Shown here: in pieces, positions 36,517 to 45,217 of the stretch | Position numbering within the stretch: position 1 is the stretch's first letter | How the letters are laid out: every line of letters begins with the position of its first letter | Assembly (NCBI GenBank): GCA_000403415.2 | Contig: KE159702.1 | Coordinates: forward strand, 1-62,220 | DNA: 62,220 bases | Reading direction: 5' to 3' | Source of the DNA: Firmicutes bacterium M10-2 | GTDB taxonomy: Bacteria; Bacillota_I; Bacilli_A; Erysipelotrichales; Erysipelotrichaceae | The notes under the pieces: generated by a model | What the model was told of the DNA's origin: nothing | The model's input: the letters and a program-made list of their open reading frames with translations, nothing else | The model's database searches: none | Translations under genes and position numbers: made by a program

Positions 36517-37621
36517 TAGTATTTTCCAAATGTTCGTTCTTTCTTTTTTTCTTTTGCCTTTTATTTTTTCTTATCCTTTCGAAAAGTCGCTGTATTCGAT
36601 GCCATAAGCCGAGCATCGGATGAAATTTGGCTGAAATCATCGCGGATTTTTCGATAAACAATTCAATAAAGAACAATAAGATAAGGATTGTCAAAAACCC
36701 TAAATTTCGATTGATCATATATACATATGCGCTCAATCCGAACAATGCTGTCATCGTACACATGATAATCACTGTATTGCGATGACCAAACTGATTCATA
36801 AGCAAATGATGCAGGTGGCTCTTATCTGCTTGAGAAAACTTCATTCCCTTCAAGGTTCGGCGCACAATCGCCGACAATGTATCGATGATCGGCAGCATCA
36901 GCAGCAAGATCGGAAGCGCAAGCGTCAGGATCGTACTCGATTTGAATCCCATCAACGAAATCGCCGAGATCATAAATCCTAAAAACAGCGACCCGCAATC
37001 TCCCATGAAAATGCTTGCCGGATGAGAATTGTATACTAAAAAGCCAAGTGTACTGCCGGCCAGGATAAAAGCAAGCGAAATAATATCCGGGCGCCTTTCG
37101 ATTAATGCCAAACACCCTGTAACAATTAAAATGATCACGCTCATTCCTCCGGCAAGACCATCCAGACCGTCAATCAAATTCACTGCATTGGTAATACCGG
37201 CGACCCAAATGATCGTAAACAAAAAAGATACAATCCCAAAGTCGATTTTGATTCCGAAAGGAAGCCGTATAACATCCACCATGACACCGAAATAAATAAG
37301 GACCACAGCAGCTACCAGCTCGAAAAACAATTTAACAGGTGGTTTGATATCGATCAGATCATCCACAAGGCCGGTGAAAAACATGATCGAACCTCCGATC
37401 AAGATTCCCGTAATGGCCCGGTCCACTTTCATATACACGGCCATGGTAATCATGAATGCCAGATAAATCGCCACACCGCCAATCCGCGAAATCTTTCCAT
37501 GATGGACCGTTCGTTTATTTTCTTTTGCGTAGGTCTTAGCCGGTACTGAATACCACTTGACAAGCGGTGTCAATCCTACCGAAATCAAAAACGGCAAGAC
37601 CATTACGTACAATTCTTTCAC
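36500..37621 (-). CDS. tagO: Undecaprenyl-phosphate GlcNAc-1-phosphate transferase (TagO/WecA/MraY superfamily)
   Basis: The enzyme puts the first sugar-phosphate on undecaprenyl phosphate for wall teichoic acid or other wall glycans. The 373-residue protein has about 11 membrane helices and the family motifs GLVDDLIDI (Mg2+ Asp pair), NLIDGLDGLAGG and MGDCGSLFLGF. It ends a seven-gene operon and starts one base after the MreB-like gene stops. A basic tail (KNKRQKKKRKN) is unusual but plausible. Confidence 0.92.
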   Translation of the reverse strand: MKELYVMVLPFLISVGLTPLVKWYSVPAKTYAKENKRTVHHGKISRIGGVAIYLAFMITMAVYMKVDRAITGILIGGSIMFFTGLVDDLIDIKPPVKLFFELVAAVVLIYFGVMVDVIRLPFGIKIDFGIVSFLFTIIWVAGITNAVNLIDGLDGLAGGMSVIILIVTGCLALIERRPDIISLAFILAGSTLGFLVYNSHPASIFMGDCGSLFLGFMISAISLMGFKSSTILTLALPILLLMLPIIDTLSAIVRRTLKGMKFSQADKSHLHHLLMNQFGHRNTVIIMCTMTALFGLSAYVYMINRNLGFLTILILLFFIELFIEKSAMISAKFHPMLGLWHRIQRLFERIRKNKRQKKKRKNEHLENTKGKKV

Positions 37622-38551
37622 TTATAAATACTCCTTTGCCTTCTTGAGCATATCATATTCGGGATCTCTTGAACAAACAACAAGACAGCCCAAAGATTCC
37701 GAAAGCAAGTGAGAAAGCCCGAAAAGAGGGGCCAATCCTCCCATGAGCCGTACTCCATGTGAAGCAATCTTCTCCTGCGCCGGAAGAGGAATCGTTTCAA
37801 ACAGTGATTTTGCCCACCACGCGATTTGTTTTTCAACCTCCAAAAAACAAGGCCAAAGATCATTGCTTTGAATTTGCACATTGACAAATTTCTGATACCG
37901 ATCGAAGGCCGCTGCATTCAGAACACCGCTTTTGTGTTCGGAAAACAAAGAAGATGCCGTAACCATCAGCGCATTGGCGTCTTCATAGGAAATCAGACAA
38001 TTTGTTTTTTTCGCCACACACATTTGAATGGCCTCACCGACTTGTTTTCCGGCAAAAGGGATCGACTTGCGGATCACACAATTGCCTTGAATAAAAATTG
38101 CCATCTCGCAGATCGTATGGCCCACCGAAATAAAAAACTGACTTTCCAAATCTTTTTCGCCCAGATCGATCATCGTAATAAATCTTACTTTTTTAACCCC
38201 TTGCGAAAGTAGGATATCGTTCCATTTTTCCCTTTCGCTTTCCGGAAGCGAAAAAGGAACCAGCACCAAAAGACTCGGTTTCATCAACCGCTCATGAGCA
38301 TGAGCCCTTTTGAGCCCTTCATGAACAAGGATCCCCAGATCATGCATCAAAAAGCCGTCCTCCAATGGATAATGTACCTTGTATTTGCGTTGATCTTTGT
38401 ACACATACTGCATTGCTTCCTTGCCGACCTTTTCCACTTTTCCTTCGCTTACACTGTAGCATGCTGGAAAGCGAATCATCTGATCTTCCTTCATGTCGTA
38501 TAAGCGAAATGTATGGGCTCCCACGTCAAGAATGTACCATCTTTCGAACAT
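37622..38551 (-). CDS. Divergent MreB-like actin-family protein
   Basis: The 309-residue protein follows the MreB layout: phosphate-1-like ILDVGAHTFRLYD, VGKEAMQYV, PLEDGFLMHD, LVLVPFSLPESERE, phosphate-2-like ISVGHTICEMAIF and adenosine-like RLMGGLAPLFGL. In each motif the usual Gly/Thr/Asp residues are partly replaced, so nucleotide binding may be weak or lost. Its position between DUF1146 and tagO suggests a role in envelope growth, perhaps as a scaffold; that is inference. Confidence 0.65.
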   Translation of the reverse strand: MFERWYILDVGAHTFRLYDMKEDQMIRFPACYSVSEGKVEKVGKEAMQYVYKDQRKYKVHYPLEDGFLMHDLGILVHEGLKRAHAHERLMKPSLLVLVPFSLPESEREKWNDILLSQGVKKVRFITMIDLGEKDLESQFFISVGHTICEMAIFIQGNCVIRKSIPFAGKQVGEAIQMCVAKKTNCLISYEDANALMVTASSLFSEHKSGVLNAAAFDRYQKFVNVQIQSNDLWPCFLEVEKQIAWWAKSLFETIPLPAQEKIASHGVRLMGGLAPLFGLSHLLSESLGCLVVCSRDPEYDMLKKAKEYL

Positions 38552-38552
38552 A

Positions 38553-38762
38553 CTAGCCCCCGAATCCGTTGTAAATGGTCAGTTCCAAAACGGCCTGACT
38601 TGTCAAGTACGCAAGCGCAAGCGATATCAAAAACAGCATCACTACAACTTTTCGCGGCTGATGTACCTTCATAAACTTTTCAAACTGCACAGCAGAACAA
38701 GCATAAAAGCTCGCTCCGAAACAAACAAGAAAGATCAAAAATTTTAACACGGAATAGGACAT
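38553..38762 (-). CDS. DUF1146-family membrane protein
   Basis: A 69-residue protein with two membrane helices (about 6-27 and 40-62) joined by a basic loop containing HQPRKVV. This size and pattern match the YwzB/DUF1146 family, common near wall or ATP synthase genes in Firmicutes. Function is unknown. Confidence 0.7.
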   Translation of the reverse strand: MSYSVLKFLIFLVCFGASFYACSAVQFEKFMKVHQPRKVVVMLFLISLALAYLTSQAVLELTIYNGFGG

Positions 38763-38774
38763 CTTGTTTCCCCC

Positions 38775-39611
38775 TTATCCCGCTTGTACAATTTGTACGA
38801 ACGGATATTTTTTCTTCATTTCTTTTTCGATCCTCTGCAAGACCGATCCCGACTTCGAAAAAATCATGACTGCCGACCCTGATCCGGTCATCATTGCCCG
38901 GTCTGCCCCAAGCTTCAAAGCCAAACATTCGATATCGGCAATTTCAGGGACCAATTCGATGGCTGCTTCTTCCAATGCGTTGACCATGGAGTTCATCAGC
39001 TGATCATGATCCTTGACGATCATCGCTTGTTCGATCGCATCCACATTCCATTGCCGGCGATCCCCTTCATCCCATTTTTTGAACGCAAGCGGAGTCGATA
39101 CTCCTTTGTTTGGTTTGACAAGCAGAAAATCGAAACACCAATCCGTATCGATTCGGGTGATTTTTTCTCCGATTCCCTGCACTCGCGCGCTTTCGTTGAT
39201 CAGGCAGAAAGGAACATCTGCCCCCACCTGCTGTCCAAGCTCAATTAATTCCGATTTTGAAAGGTCCAATCCTTCAAGCTCGTTGATTGCCGATAACACA
39301 GCGGCCGCATCCGCACTTCCTCCTGCAAGACCGGCTTGTTCGGGAATGTTCTTGACCACTTTGATCGTATAGTGATGGGTGATCTTACACTTTTCGCGCA
39401 ATAATCGAAGCGCTTTAGTAACCGTATTTTCATCCGGTACGCAAAGATCGATAAACTCCACATCATCTTCTTGTGCGTTATTCAACTCGATATCGATCTC
39501 ATCGCAAAGAGATAAAGGAACCATGATCATGTCAAGGTCATGGTAGCCTCGATCGTTTACGCCATTGACATTAAGAGCCAGATTCACTTTTGCGGGTGCA
39601 AATTTTTTCAT
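38775..39611 (-). CDS. ispE: 4-diphosphocytidyl-2-C-methyl-D-erythritol kinase
   Basis: IspE is a GHMP kinase of the MEP isoprenoid pathway. The 278-residue protein begins FAPAKVNLALNVNG, has the GHMP phosphate-binding motif AGLAGGSADAAAVL, and ends with the MTGSGSAVMIF motif. I start at 39611, preceded by GAGGAAAATT. It overlaps ksgA by 41 bp, consistent with the ksgA-ispE pair common in Firmicutes. Confidence 0.94.
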   Translation of the reverse strand: MKKFAPAKVNLALNVNGVNDRGYHDLDMIMVPLSLCDEIDIELNNAQEDDVEFIDLCVPDENTVTKALRLLREKCKITHHYTIKVVKNIPEQAGLAGGSADAAAVLSAINELEGLDLSKSELIELGQQVGADVPFCLINESARVQGIGEKITRIDTDWCFDFLLVKPNKGVSTPLAFKKWDEGDRRQWNVDAIEQAMIVKDHDQLMNSMVNALEEAAIELVPEIADIECLALKLGADRAMMTGSGSAVMIFSKSGSVLQRIEKEMKKKYPFVQIVQAG

Positions 39612-40452
39612 AATTTTCCTCATATAAACGAATAAAATCTTCCAGATCCAATTGCTGAGCGCGAATTTGCGGTTCGATCTTTGCCCGACTCAACATTTCC
39701 TGCACAAGTTCTTTATCCTGTAACCAAACCTGCAAATTATTCAAAATCGTTTTACGCCGCTGCACAAAACAAGCTTTTACCATTTCGAAAAACAAAGGCT
39801 CGTTCTGAACGTGGTAGCGGTCATGAAACGTAAACTGAATGACCATCGAATCCACATTCGGCTTAGGCATAAATACATGTCTTGATACATCCATCACTTT
39901 TTTCACATCGCAGCGATATTGAGTGATCACACTCAAGCCGTTGTATTCTTTACTGGAGTGCTTGGCCAGAAAGCGATCGGCCACTTCTTTTTGCATCATG
40001 ACCGTGATCGTATCGGGATGTGTATGTGCTTCGAACAATTTGAACAAAATCGGTGTTGTGATGTAGTAAGGAAGATTGGAAACAAAATCGACTCTCTGTC
40101 CTTCTTTTCGTCTTGTTTCGATGACTTCGTCAATATCCGTTTCCAAAAAGTCTTGCAGGATAATTTCCAAATGCTCATCACCGATTTCTTCATATAAAAT
40201 ACGTGGTAATCTTTCATCGATTTCGAATGCGATTACATGATTGCTTTTTTCACAAAGAAATTGAGTCAGTGCCCCGATTCCGGGACCAACCTCGATCACA
40301 AGATCGTCTTTCGAAGCAATTGCGGCATTTGCAATTTTTTCGACTACCTTCGGTTCAATGATAAAATTTTGTCCAAACGCTTTTTTGGTCTGCACGCCGT
40401 ATTTTTCCTGAATGCTTCGCGTTTTTTTGATCGTTGCGATCGCTTCTTTCAT
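39571..40452 (-). CDS. rsmA: 16S rRNA dimethyladenosine transferase
   Basis: RsmA (KsgA) dimethylates two adjacent adenines near the 3' end of 16S rRNA. The 293-residue protein has motif I VIEVGPGIGALTQFL, the acidic strand-2 end AFEIDERL, and the catalytic NLPYYITTPI. It overlaps rnmV by 4 bp and ispE by 41 bp. Confidence 0.96.
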   Translation of the reverse strand: MKEAIATIKKTRSIQEKYGVQTKKAFGQNFIIEPKVVEKIANAAIASKDDLVIEVGPGIGALTQFLCEKSNHVIAFEIDERLPRILYEEIGDEHLEIILQDFLETDIDEVIETRRKEGQRVDFVSNLPYYITTPILFKLFEAHTHPDTITVMMQKEVADRFLAKHSSKEYNGLSVITQYRCDVKKVMDVSRHVFMPKPNVDSMVIQFTFHDRYHVQNEPLFFEMVKACFVQRRKTILNNLQVWLQDKELVQEMLSRAKIEPQIRAQQLDLEDFIRLYEENYEKICTRKSESGS

Positions 40453-40982
40453 GCCTTTTCCTCCAATATTTCCAATAAATCTTCTTTTTTTATGTTCATT
40501 TCATTCAACCGTTTGAAGCATGTTTTCGCATTGCATGGTCCGATTTTCATTTTCAAACACACTTTATGCCGAAGTGTGCGATCCCCCACAAGGCCGAAAT
40601 CGACAAAATCCGTCCATTGCAGAGATTGATTGTCCGGTATAAAAGTCACGCTATGTTTCAAAGCATCCCAAAGATCGTTCTTGGAAGCATGCTCGACCCC
40701 GACCTTTTTTTCGGTGCGTGCTTTTTGTTTTTCGATAAACGCATGTTTCGCTTCCGGAACATAGGCTTTGATCAAGCGCCGTATATGTTCGCCGGGCGAA
40801 TCGGGATCTGTAAAAACGATTACGCCTCTTGTTTGCTGAAGATTTTTGATTCGTTCGAGTGTTTGCTCATTGACCTGATCTCCGCCCGTTTCGATCGTAT
40901 CACAGTCAAAATACATCTTTAAAGTGCTTGTATCGTGCTTCCCTTCAACCACGATTACTTCTTTGATCTTTTCCTTTTTCAT
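40449..40982 (-). CDS. rnmV: Ribonuclease M5
   Basis: RNase M5 matures 5S rRNA in low-GC Gram-positives. The 177-residue protein has the Toprim Glu in EVIVVEGKHDTSTL and the Asp pair in IVFTDPDSPGEHIRR. The adjacency to ksgA is the Bacillus arrangement. Its ATG overlaps the yitT stop (ATGA). Confidence 0.95.
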   Translation of the reverse strand: MKKEKIKEVIVVEGKHDTSTLKMYFDCDTIETGGDQVNEQTLERIKNLQQTRGVIVFTDPDSPGEHIRRLIKAYVPEAKHAFIEKQKARTEKKVGVEHASKNDLWDALKHSVTFIPDNQSLQWTDFVDFGLVGDRTLRHKVCLKMKIGPCNAKTCFKRLNEMNIKKEDLLEILEEKA

Positions 40983-41872
40983 TCCACAAATCCTCGACTA
41001 AATCCTTCTCCGCGTACCGAATGGACATTGTTTACGATCATGAAGGCGTTTGGATCAAGCGAATTAACAATACGTTCCAATTCAGGATACTGCTGCTGCA
41101 TGATCACGCACATCACCACAGGACGGTTTGTCTGTTTGTAGCCACCTTTTGCTTCAATCAATGTCACTCCACGCTCGAGATCTTTCATCAATTCCTTATT
41201 GATTGTTTCCCATTGATCCGAAACAATCATCACATTCATGGCTGCCTGCGCACCTAGCATGATCATTCGATTGATCATGATTCCCGAAACGATTACCGAG
41301 AGCACCCCGACCAGCGCATCTTCCAAACCATAGGTGTAAAGGCCAAGCATAACGGTCAGGATATCGATGATCATAACACTGTTTCCTTCATCGATTTTTG
41401 CGTATTTATGAAGCATTAAAGCAAGAATATCCATTCCTCCGGTACTGGCATCTACGCGAAAAACCAAGCCAAGACCGACACCCATGCCAAATCCCGAGAA
41501 GCCTGAAGCAATGATCGGATCGAGGGTAAATGTCTGTGGCGGAAATAAAGTGACCGTCCATGAAAAAAAGGTAATAAGCATTGGATAAATGATGGATGAC
41601 AAAACGGTTTTGAGCGCAAACTTCTTTCCTAAAAAGATGGCCCCGACAATAAAAAGACCAATCGTCAAACCGTCAATGACCCATACCGGATCAATCGGAA
41701 AAATCGGCTGCAAAGCAACCGCAATACCGGCTACTCCTCCGGAAAGGATATCATTGGGCAGCACCAAATACGCTACAGATGCAGCGAGGATAATATTACC
41801 TAATAAAATGTAAATGAGTTGTTTTAGGGGACTTACGTTTTTTTTCATTTTGAAAAACTTCCTTTTTTTCAA
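40979..41872 (-). CDS. YitT-family membrane protein (DUF161/DUF2179)
   Basis: The 297-residue protein has five or six membrane helices (YitT_membrane) and a C-terminal DUF2179 domain (VTLIEAKGGYKQTNRPVVMC, PNAFMIVNNVHSVRGEGF). Function is unknown. I use a TTG start at 41872, because GGAGGTGAT lies about 9 nt upstream; the ATG at 41848 has a weaker site. It is the first gene of the operon that runs to tagO. Confidence 0.85.
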   Translation of the reverse strand: MKKRKFFKMKKNVSPLKQLIYILLGNIILAASVAYLVLPNDILSGGVAGIAVALQPIFPIDPVWVIDGLTIGLFIVGAIFLGKKFALKTVLSSIIYPMLITFFSWTVTLFPPQTFTLDPIIASGFSGFGMGVGLGLVFRVDASTGGMDILALMLHKYAKIDEGNSVMIIDILTVMLGLYTYGLEDALVGVLSVIVSGIMINRMIMLGAQAAMNVMIVSDQWETINKELMKDLERGVTLIEAKGGYKQTNRPVVMCVIMQQQYPELERIVNSLDPNAFMIVNNVHSVRGEGFSRGFVE

Positions 41873-41964
41873 ATTATATCACCTCCTCTATACATGAAAA
41901 AGCAGAAACCTTTCATTGAGTTTTTTCACGCATTTCGATAAGCTAAAAAAGAGGAGAATTTTTT

Positions 41965-42678
41965 ATGTCTACACCACACAACGAAGCCGCAAAACAGGAG
42001 ATCGCAAAAGTAGTTCTTATGCCGGGAGATCCGCTGCGTGCAAAATACATCGCCGATACGTATTTAAAAGATGCCAAGCCGTTTAACACAATCCGCGGCA
42101 TGCTCGGCTTTACAGGAACTTACGAAGGAAAGCGTATTTCTGTGATGGGAAGCGGAATGGGGATTCCAAGCATCGGCATTTATTCATACGAATTGTTTAC
42201 CGAATACGATGTAGATGCCATAATCCGGATCGGTTCATGCGGAGGATATACAAAAAATCATCATCTTTTCGATATCGTCCTGGCTGATTCAGCATACAGC
42301 GAATCTACATATGCCCTTACTATGTCAAATGACGAAAATATGATCCAGTTCCCCGATCCGGAATTAAACGATCTCATACGACAAGCTGCCGAAAATCTCA
42401 AACTTCCGATTTCCGAAACAAGATTTCACTCAAGCGATGTATTTTACAATCAAGAACAGCAACCGGTCCAAGATGCGAAAGCACTAGGATGCACCGTTGT
42501 CGAAATGGAGAGTTTCGGACTTTTCCATAATGCGAAAGCATGCCGTAAAAAAGCGGCTGCCATCTGCACAATTTCCGATTCTTTCGTATTCGAAGAAAAA
42601 GCGACCCCTAAACAAAGGGAACAAAACTTCGACCAAATGGTGCTTCTTGCGTTAAATGCAGCCGCAAAACTCGCCTAG
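41965..42678 (+). CDS. deoD: Purine-nucleoside phosphorylase, DeoD type
   Basis: DeoD splits purine (deoxy)nucleosides to base and (deoxy)ribose-1-phosphate. The 237-residue protein has VVLMPGDPLRAKYIA, RIGSCGGY and the MESFGLF/SDSF residues of the hexameric family. AGAGGAG precedes the ATG. With deoC, hpt and the purine permease in the window, it makes a nucleoside-salvage set, though not one operon. Confidence 0.95.
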   Translation: MSTPHNEAAKQEIAKVVLMPGDPLRAKYIADTYLKDAKPFNTIRGMLGFTGTYEGKRISVMGSGMGIPSIGIYSYELFTEYDVDAIIRIGSCGGYTKNHHLFDIVLADSAYSESTYALTMSNDENMIQFPDPELNDLIRQAAENLKLPISETRFHSSDVFYNQEQQPVQDAKALGCTVVEMESFGLFHNAKACRKKAAAICTISDSFVFEEKATPKQREQNFDQMVLLALNAAAKLA

Positions 42679-42706
42679 CCAAGATTTTCTCTTGGCTTTT
42701 TATTTT
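42678..42706 (+). terminator. Terminator after deoD
   Basis: GCCAAGA (42678-42684) pairs with TCTTGGC (42690-42696), loop of 5 nt, followed by TTTTTATTTT. Confidence 0.88.
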
Positions 42707-42715
42707 AGAATTTTT

Positions 42716-42724
42716 TGGTATAAT
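42716..42724 (+). promoter_or_regulatory. Extended -10 promoter for addB-addA
   Basis: TGGTATAAT is a TGn-extended consensus -10 box about 31 nt before the addB ATG, with AGAAAGGAG as ribosome site. Confidence 0.6.
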
Positions 42725-42754
42725 TAGACAAAAAACACAGAGAAAGGAGTTTTT

Positions 42755-45217
42755 ATGATTCAAATTCCTGACCGATCGATCATCCTCGCCCCAAGTTCTC
42801 TGCACTTGAACTTGTATGAAACGATCTATCAACAAAAAGGAAATTGTCTGAATATTCAGATCAACTCGATTGGCACCTATATTCGATCCTTGATCCAAAA
42901 AGAAGCAAAGACCGAAATCGAGATTTTATACACATATAGGGAGGCTTTGCGCAATTTGCCCGAATCGAATGCTTTCGCGCGTTCAAAACAAGATCTCGAT
43001 TTTTTGAAAACTTGTTTAGGATTCATGAAGCAGGTAAAAATGTATGGTATCAAGACATTTCCGAACACAACAAAAAAAGAACAAAACCTAAAGGAAATTC
43101 TTGATCTTCTTTTGCCGATCGACATCGACCAATCCACTATCGAAGATCTTTCCCATTGCGTTTTTCATCCCGAAAAGATCTATATTTTAAAGACCGAGCT
43201 TTCGCAAGACGAAATGTATTGGGCAAATTATTTGATTGAACAAGGTGCTCATTGGCTCGACAATCCAAAAGAGAAAGAAGCACCCCAATATTTGGCGTGC
43301 GCAAATACCCGCAAAGAAATGGAAGTATGCGCTCAGGAAATTCTGAATGAAAATTTACGCGCCGAAGATGTGTTTATCGCTTTGGCAGATCCGAACGATC
43401 AGGAAGTTCTCTGTCAGATTTTCGATGCGCACAATATTCCTTATACTTTGCTGCACCCTTTTTCAACCACAACAATACCTCAGCAGTTTATTGCCTGTCT
43501 TTCTTTTGTGATCGACGCGTCCAAAGATACTTACATGACGATGATCAAAACACTTTTCAAAGAAGAAAGTGCACCGGTTTGCCGTTACTTGGAACAATTT
43601 GATCAGGTGGATCTATCGGCTGTTTCATACGAAGACAACGCTTTGATCAGCGAGAAGCAATTTATTCAATGGCAGCAGGAAGAAGCTCAAGCCAAAGCGT
43701 GGATCGACAAACACGATGAGTTTCGGTCATGGACCATTCACGATATGGAATCGATTGCGCAGTATATCCAATCTCTGACAAAGGATCCAAGTCAGGAAGA
43801 TCTCGATGCTTTCGATACGATCTTGAAAGAATATGTTTCGATTATGGACCGTATAAAAGAAAAGCAGGATCTTTCGTTATTCCTGCAATTTTTGACAAGG
43901 CAAAATTTTACGCCGAATGTGCGCAGTTTATCAGGTGTGCTTGTCGGTAGCCGCAAAGAAATGAGCGCTCTGCGTCCAAAGACTTTTTTTCTTGGGGCGC
44001 ATGCCAAGCTGTTTCCGGCCCTTGCTACGTATTCGGGAATTTTTGACGAAAATTATGTAGCGCATACTTCTCTGCCATCGTTGAAAGATCGACTGCTCGC
44101 TCAGCGGACCATGATTTTTTCCGTCCTTGATCAACTTCCGCAGCTCACCATTATCGTGGGTCAATCGGACTATAGCGGAAAAGCACTTGAAACGAGCGCT
44201 GAAATGGATGCTTGGGTCGGCAGCCGCGCCCGATTTGTCAACTTGACCGATCGCTCGATCGCCAGCGTCCCCTCTTTTCGTTTAAACGCAAATCAAGCAC
44301 GCTCGCTCTTTTTCAAGAACAATCAGCATAGTGCTTCGTTTTCAAAAGTGAATACGTTTGAACAATGTCCGCTACGCTACTATTTGCGTTACGGTCTAAG
44401 CTTAGAGCGCAAACGTGAAAACAAGGATATTTCCGTTAACGGACAGCTGCTGGCTCGTATTCTTCAAAAAGCAAAACTGCTTCACGAAAAAAACTATGCC
44501 GAACTTTCTTATGAAGATGTGCATAATCTTGTCGAAAAAGAATTTTCATTTGCGAAAACGATTTTCCCGCAAAAAAGCGGCTGGTTCGACAGCTTGATTT
44601 ACGAGTACGCCAATCGGATCCATGAACTGATCAAAACTTTGGATGTATTCGAAAGCCGCCTGCATCTTTCCTTATTGAACAAAGAATACGAGCTCAATCA
44701 CGGATTTCAATGGGAAAACATGAATATCGAAATGAAAGGATCTCTAGAAGGGTACGATCCGATGAAAGTATCTTTTCTGGTCATGGATCCTGCATTGGAA
44801 GAAGCCGGGATCTTCGACGATAAGGGAGGGCTTGGCGTATTTGACCTTTCTTTAAAACAGATTGCTTCCACACAGGACGCATTCAAGGTGAGCTATCGTT
44901 CAACCCAGCCGGAAGCGTTCATGGTCAGCGAAAAACAAAAAAACGAACAAGTACTCATGGATCGTTTTGTGGATGGTTGGATGGTTCAGGATCTTCCGGA
45001 AACAGTTCAAGACGAATGGCTTGCCAAAGTTGTCAAGAAAAAACCGACTTATGCGCAAAAAGAAGAAGCGCTTCAAGAACATACGGAACAAGTTCTTTCT
45101 CAGCTTGCACAAGGAGAAATATTGCCTATTCACGAAAAAAGCGCGTGCGTGTACTGTCCTTATAAATTGGTATGCCGCAACGGTGCTATTCCGAAAGAGA
45201 AAGGAGAGAAAAACTAA
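42755..45217 (+). CDS. addB: AddB/RexB-like subunit of the recombination exonuclease
   Basis: This 820-residue protein is the AddB partner of AddA in double-strand-break repair. The C-terminal iron-sulphur frame is present: Cys in FEQCPLRYYLRYG and CVYCPYKLVC. It is shorter than Bacillus AddB (about 1,160 residues). I find no Walker A (the N-terminus reads SIILAPSSLHLNLY) and no DYK-type nuclease motif; the expected region reads EMKGSLEGYDPMKVSFLVMD. So both catalytic centres appear degenerate. The stop overlaps addA by one base (TAATG). Confidence 0.82.
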   Translation: MIQIPDRSIILAPSSLHLNLYETIYQQKGNCLNIQINSIGTYIRSLIQKEAKTEIEILYTYREALRNLPESNAFARSKQDLDFLKTCLGFMKQVKMYGIKTFPNTTKKEQNLKEILDLLLPIDIDQSTIEDLSHCVFHPEKIYILKTELSQDEMYWANYLIEQGAHWLDNPKEKEAPQYLACANTRKEMEVCAQEILNENLRAEDVFIALADPNDQEVLCQIFDAHNIPYTLLHPFSTTTIPQQFIACLSFVIDASKDTYMTMIKTLFKEESAPVCRYLEQFDQVDLSAVSYEDNALISEKQFIQWQQEEAQAKAWIDKHDEFRSWTIHDMESIAQYIQSLTKDPSQEDLDAFDTILKEYVSIMDRIKEKQDLSLFLQFLTRQNFTPNVRSLSGVLVGSRKEMSALRPKTFFLGAHAKLFPALATYSGIFDENYVAHTSLPSLKDRLLAQRTMIFSVLDQLPQLTIIVGQSDYSGKALETSAEMDAWVGSRARFVNLTDRSIASVPSFRLNANQARSLFFKNNQHSASFSKVNTFEQCPLRYYLRYGLSLERKRENKDISVNGQLLARILQKAKLLHEKNYAELSYEDVHNLVEKEFSFAKTIFPQKSGWFDSLIYEYANRIHELIKTLDVFESRLHLSLLNKEYELNHGFQWENMNIEMKGSLEGYDPMKVSFLVMDPALEEAGIFDDKGGLGVFDLSLKQIASTQDAFKVSYRSTQPEAFMVSEKQKNEQVLMDRFVDGWMVQDLPETVQDEWLAKVVKKKPTYAQKEEALQEHTEQVLSQLAQGEILPIHEKSACVYCPYKLVCRNGAIPKEKGEKN

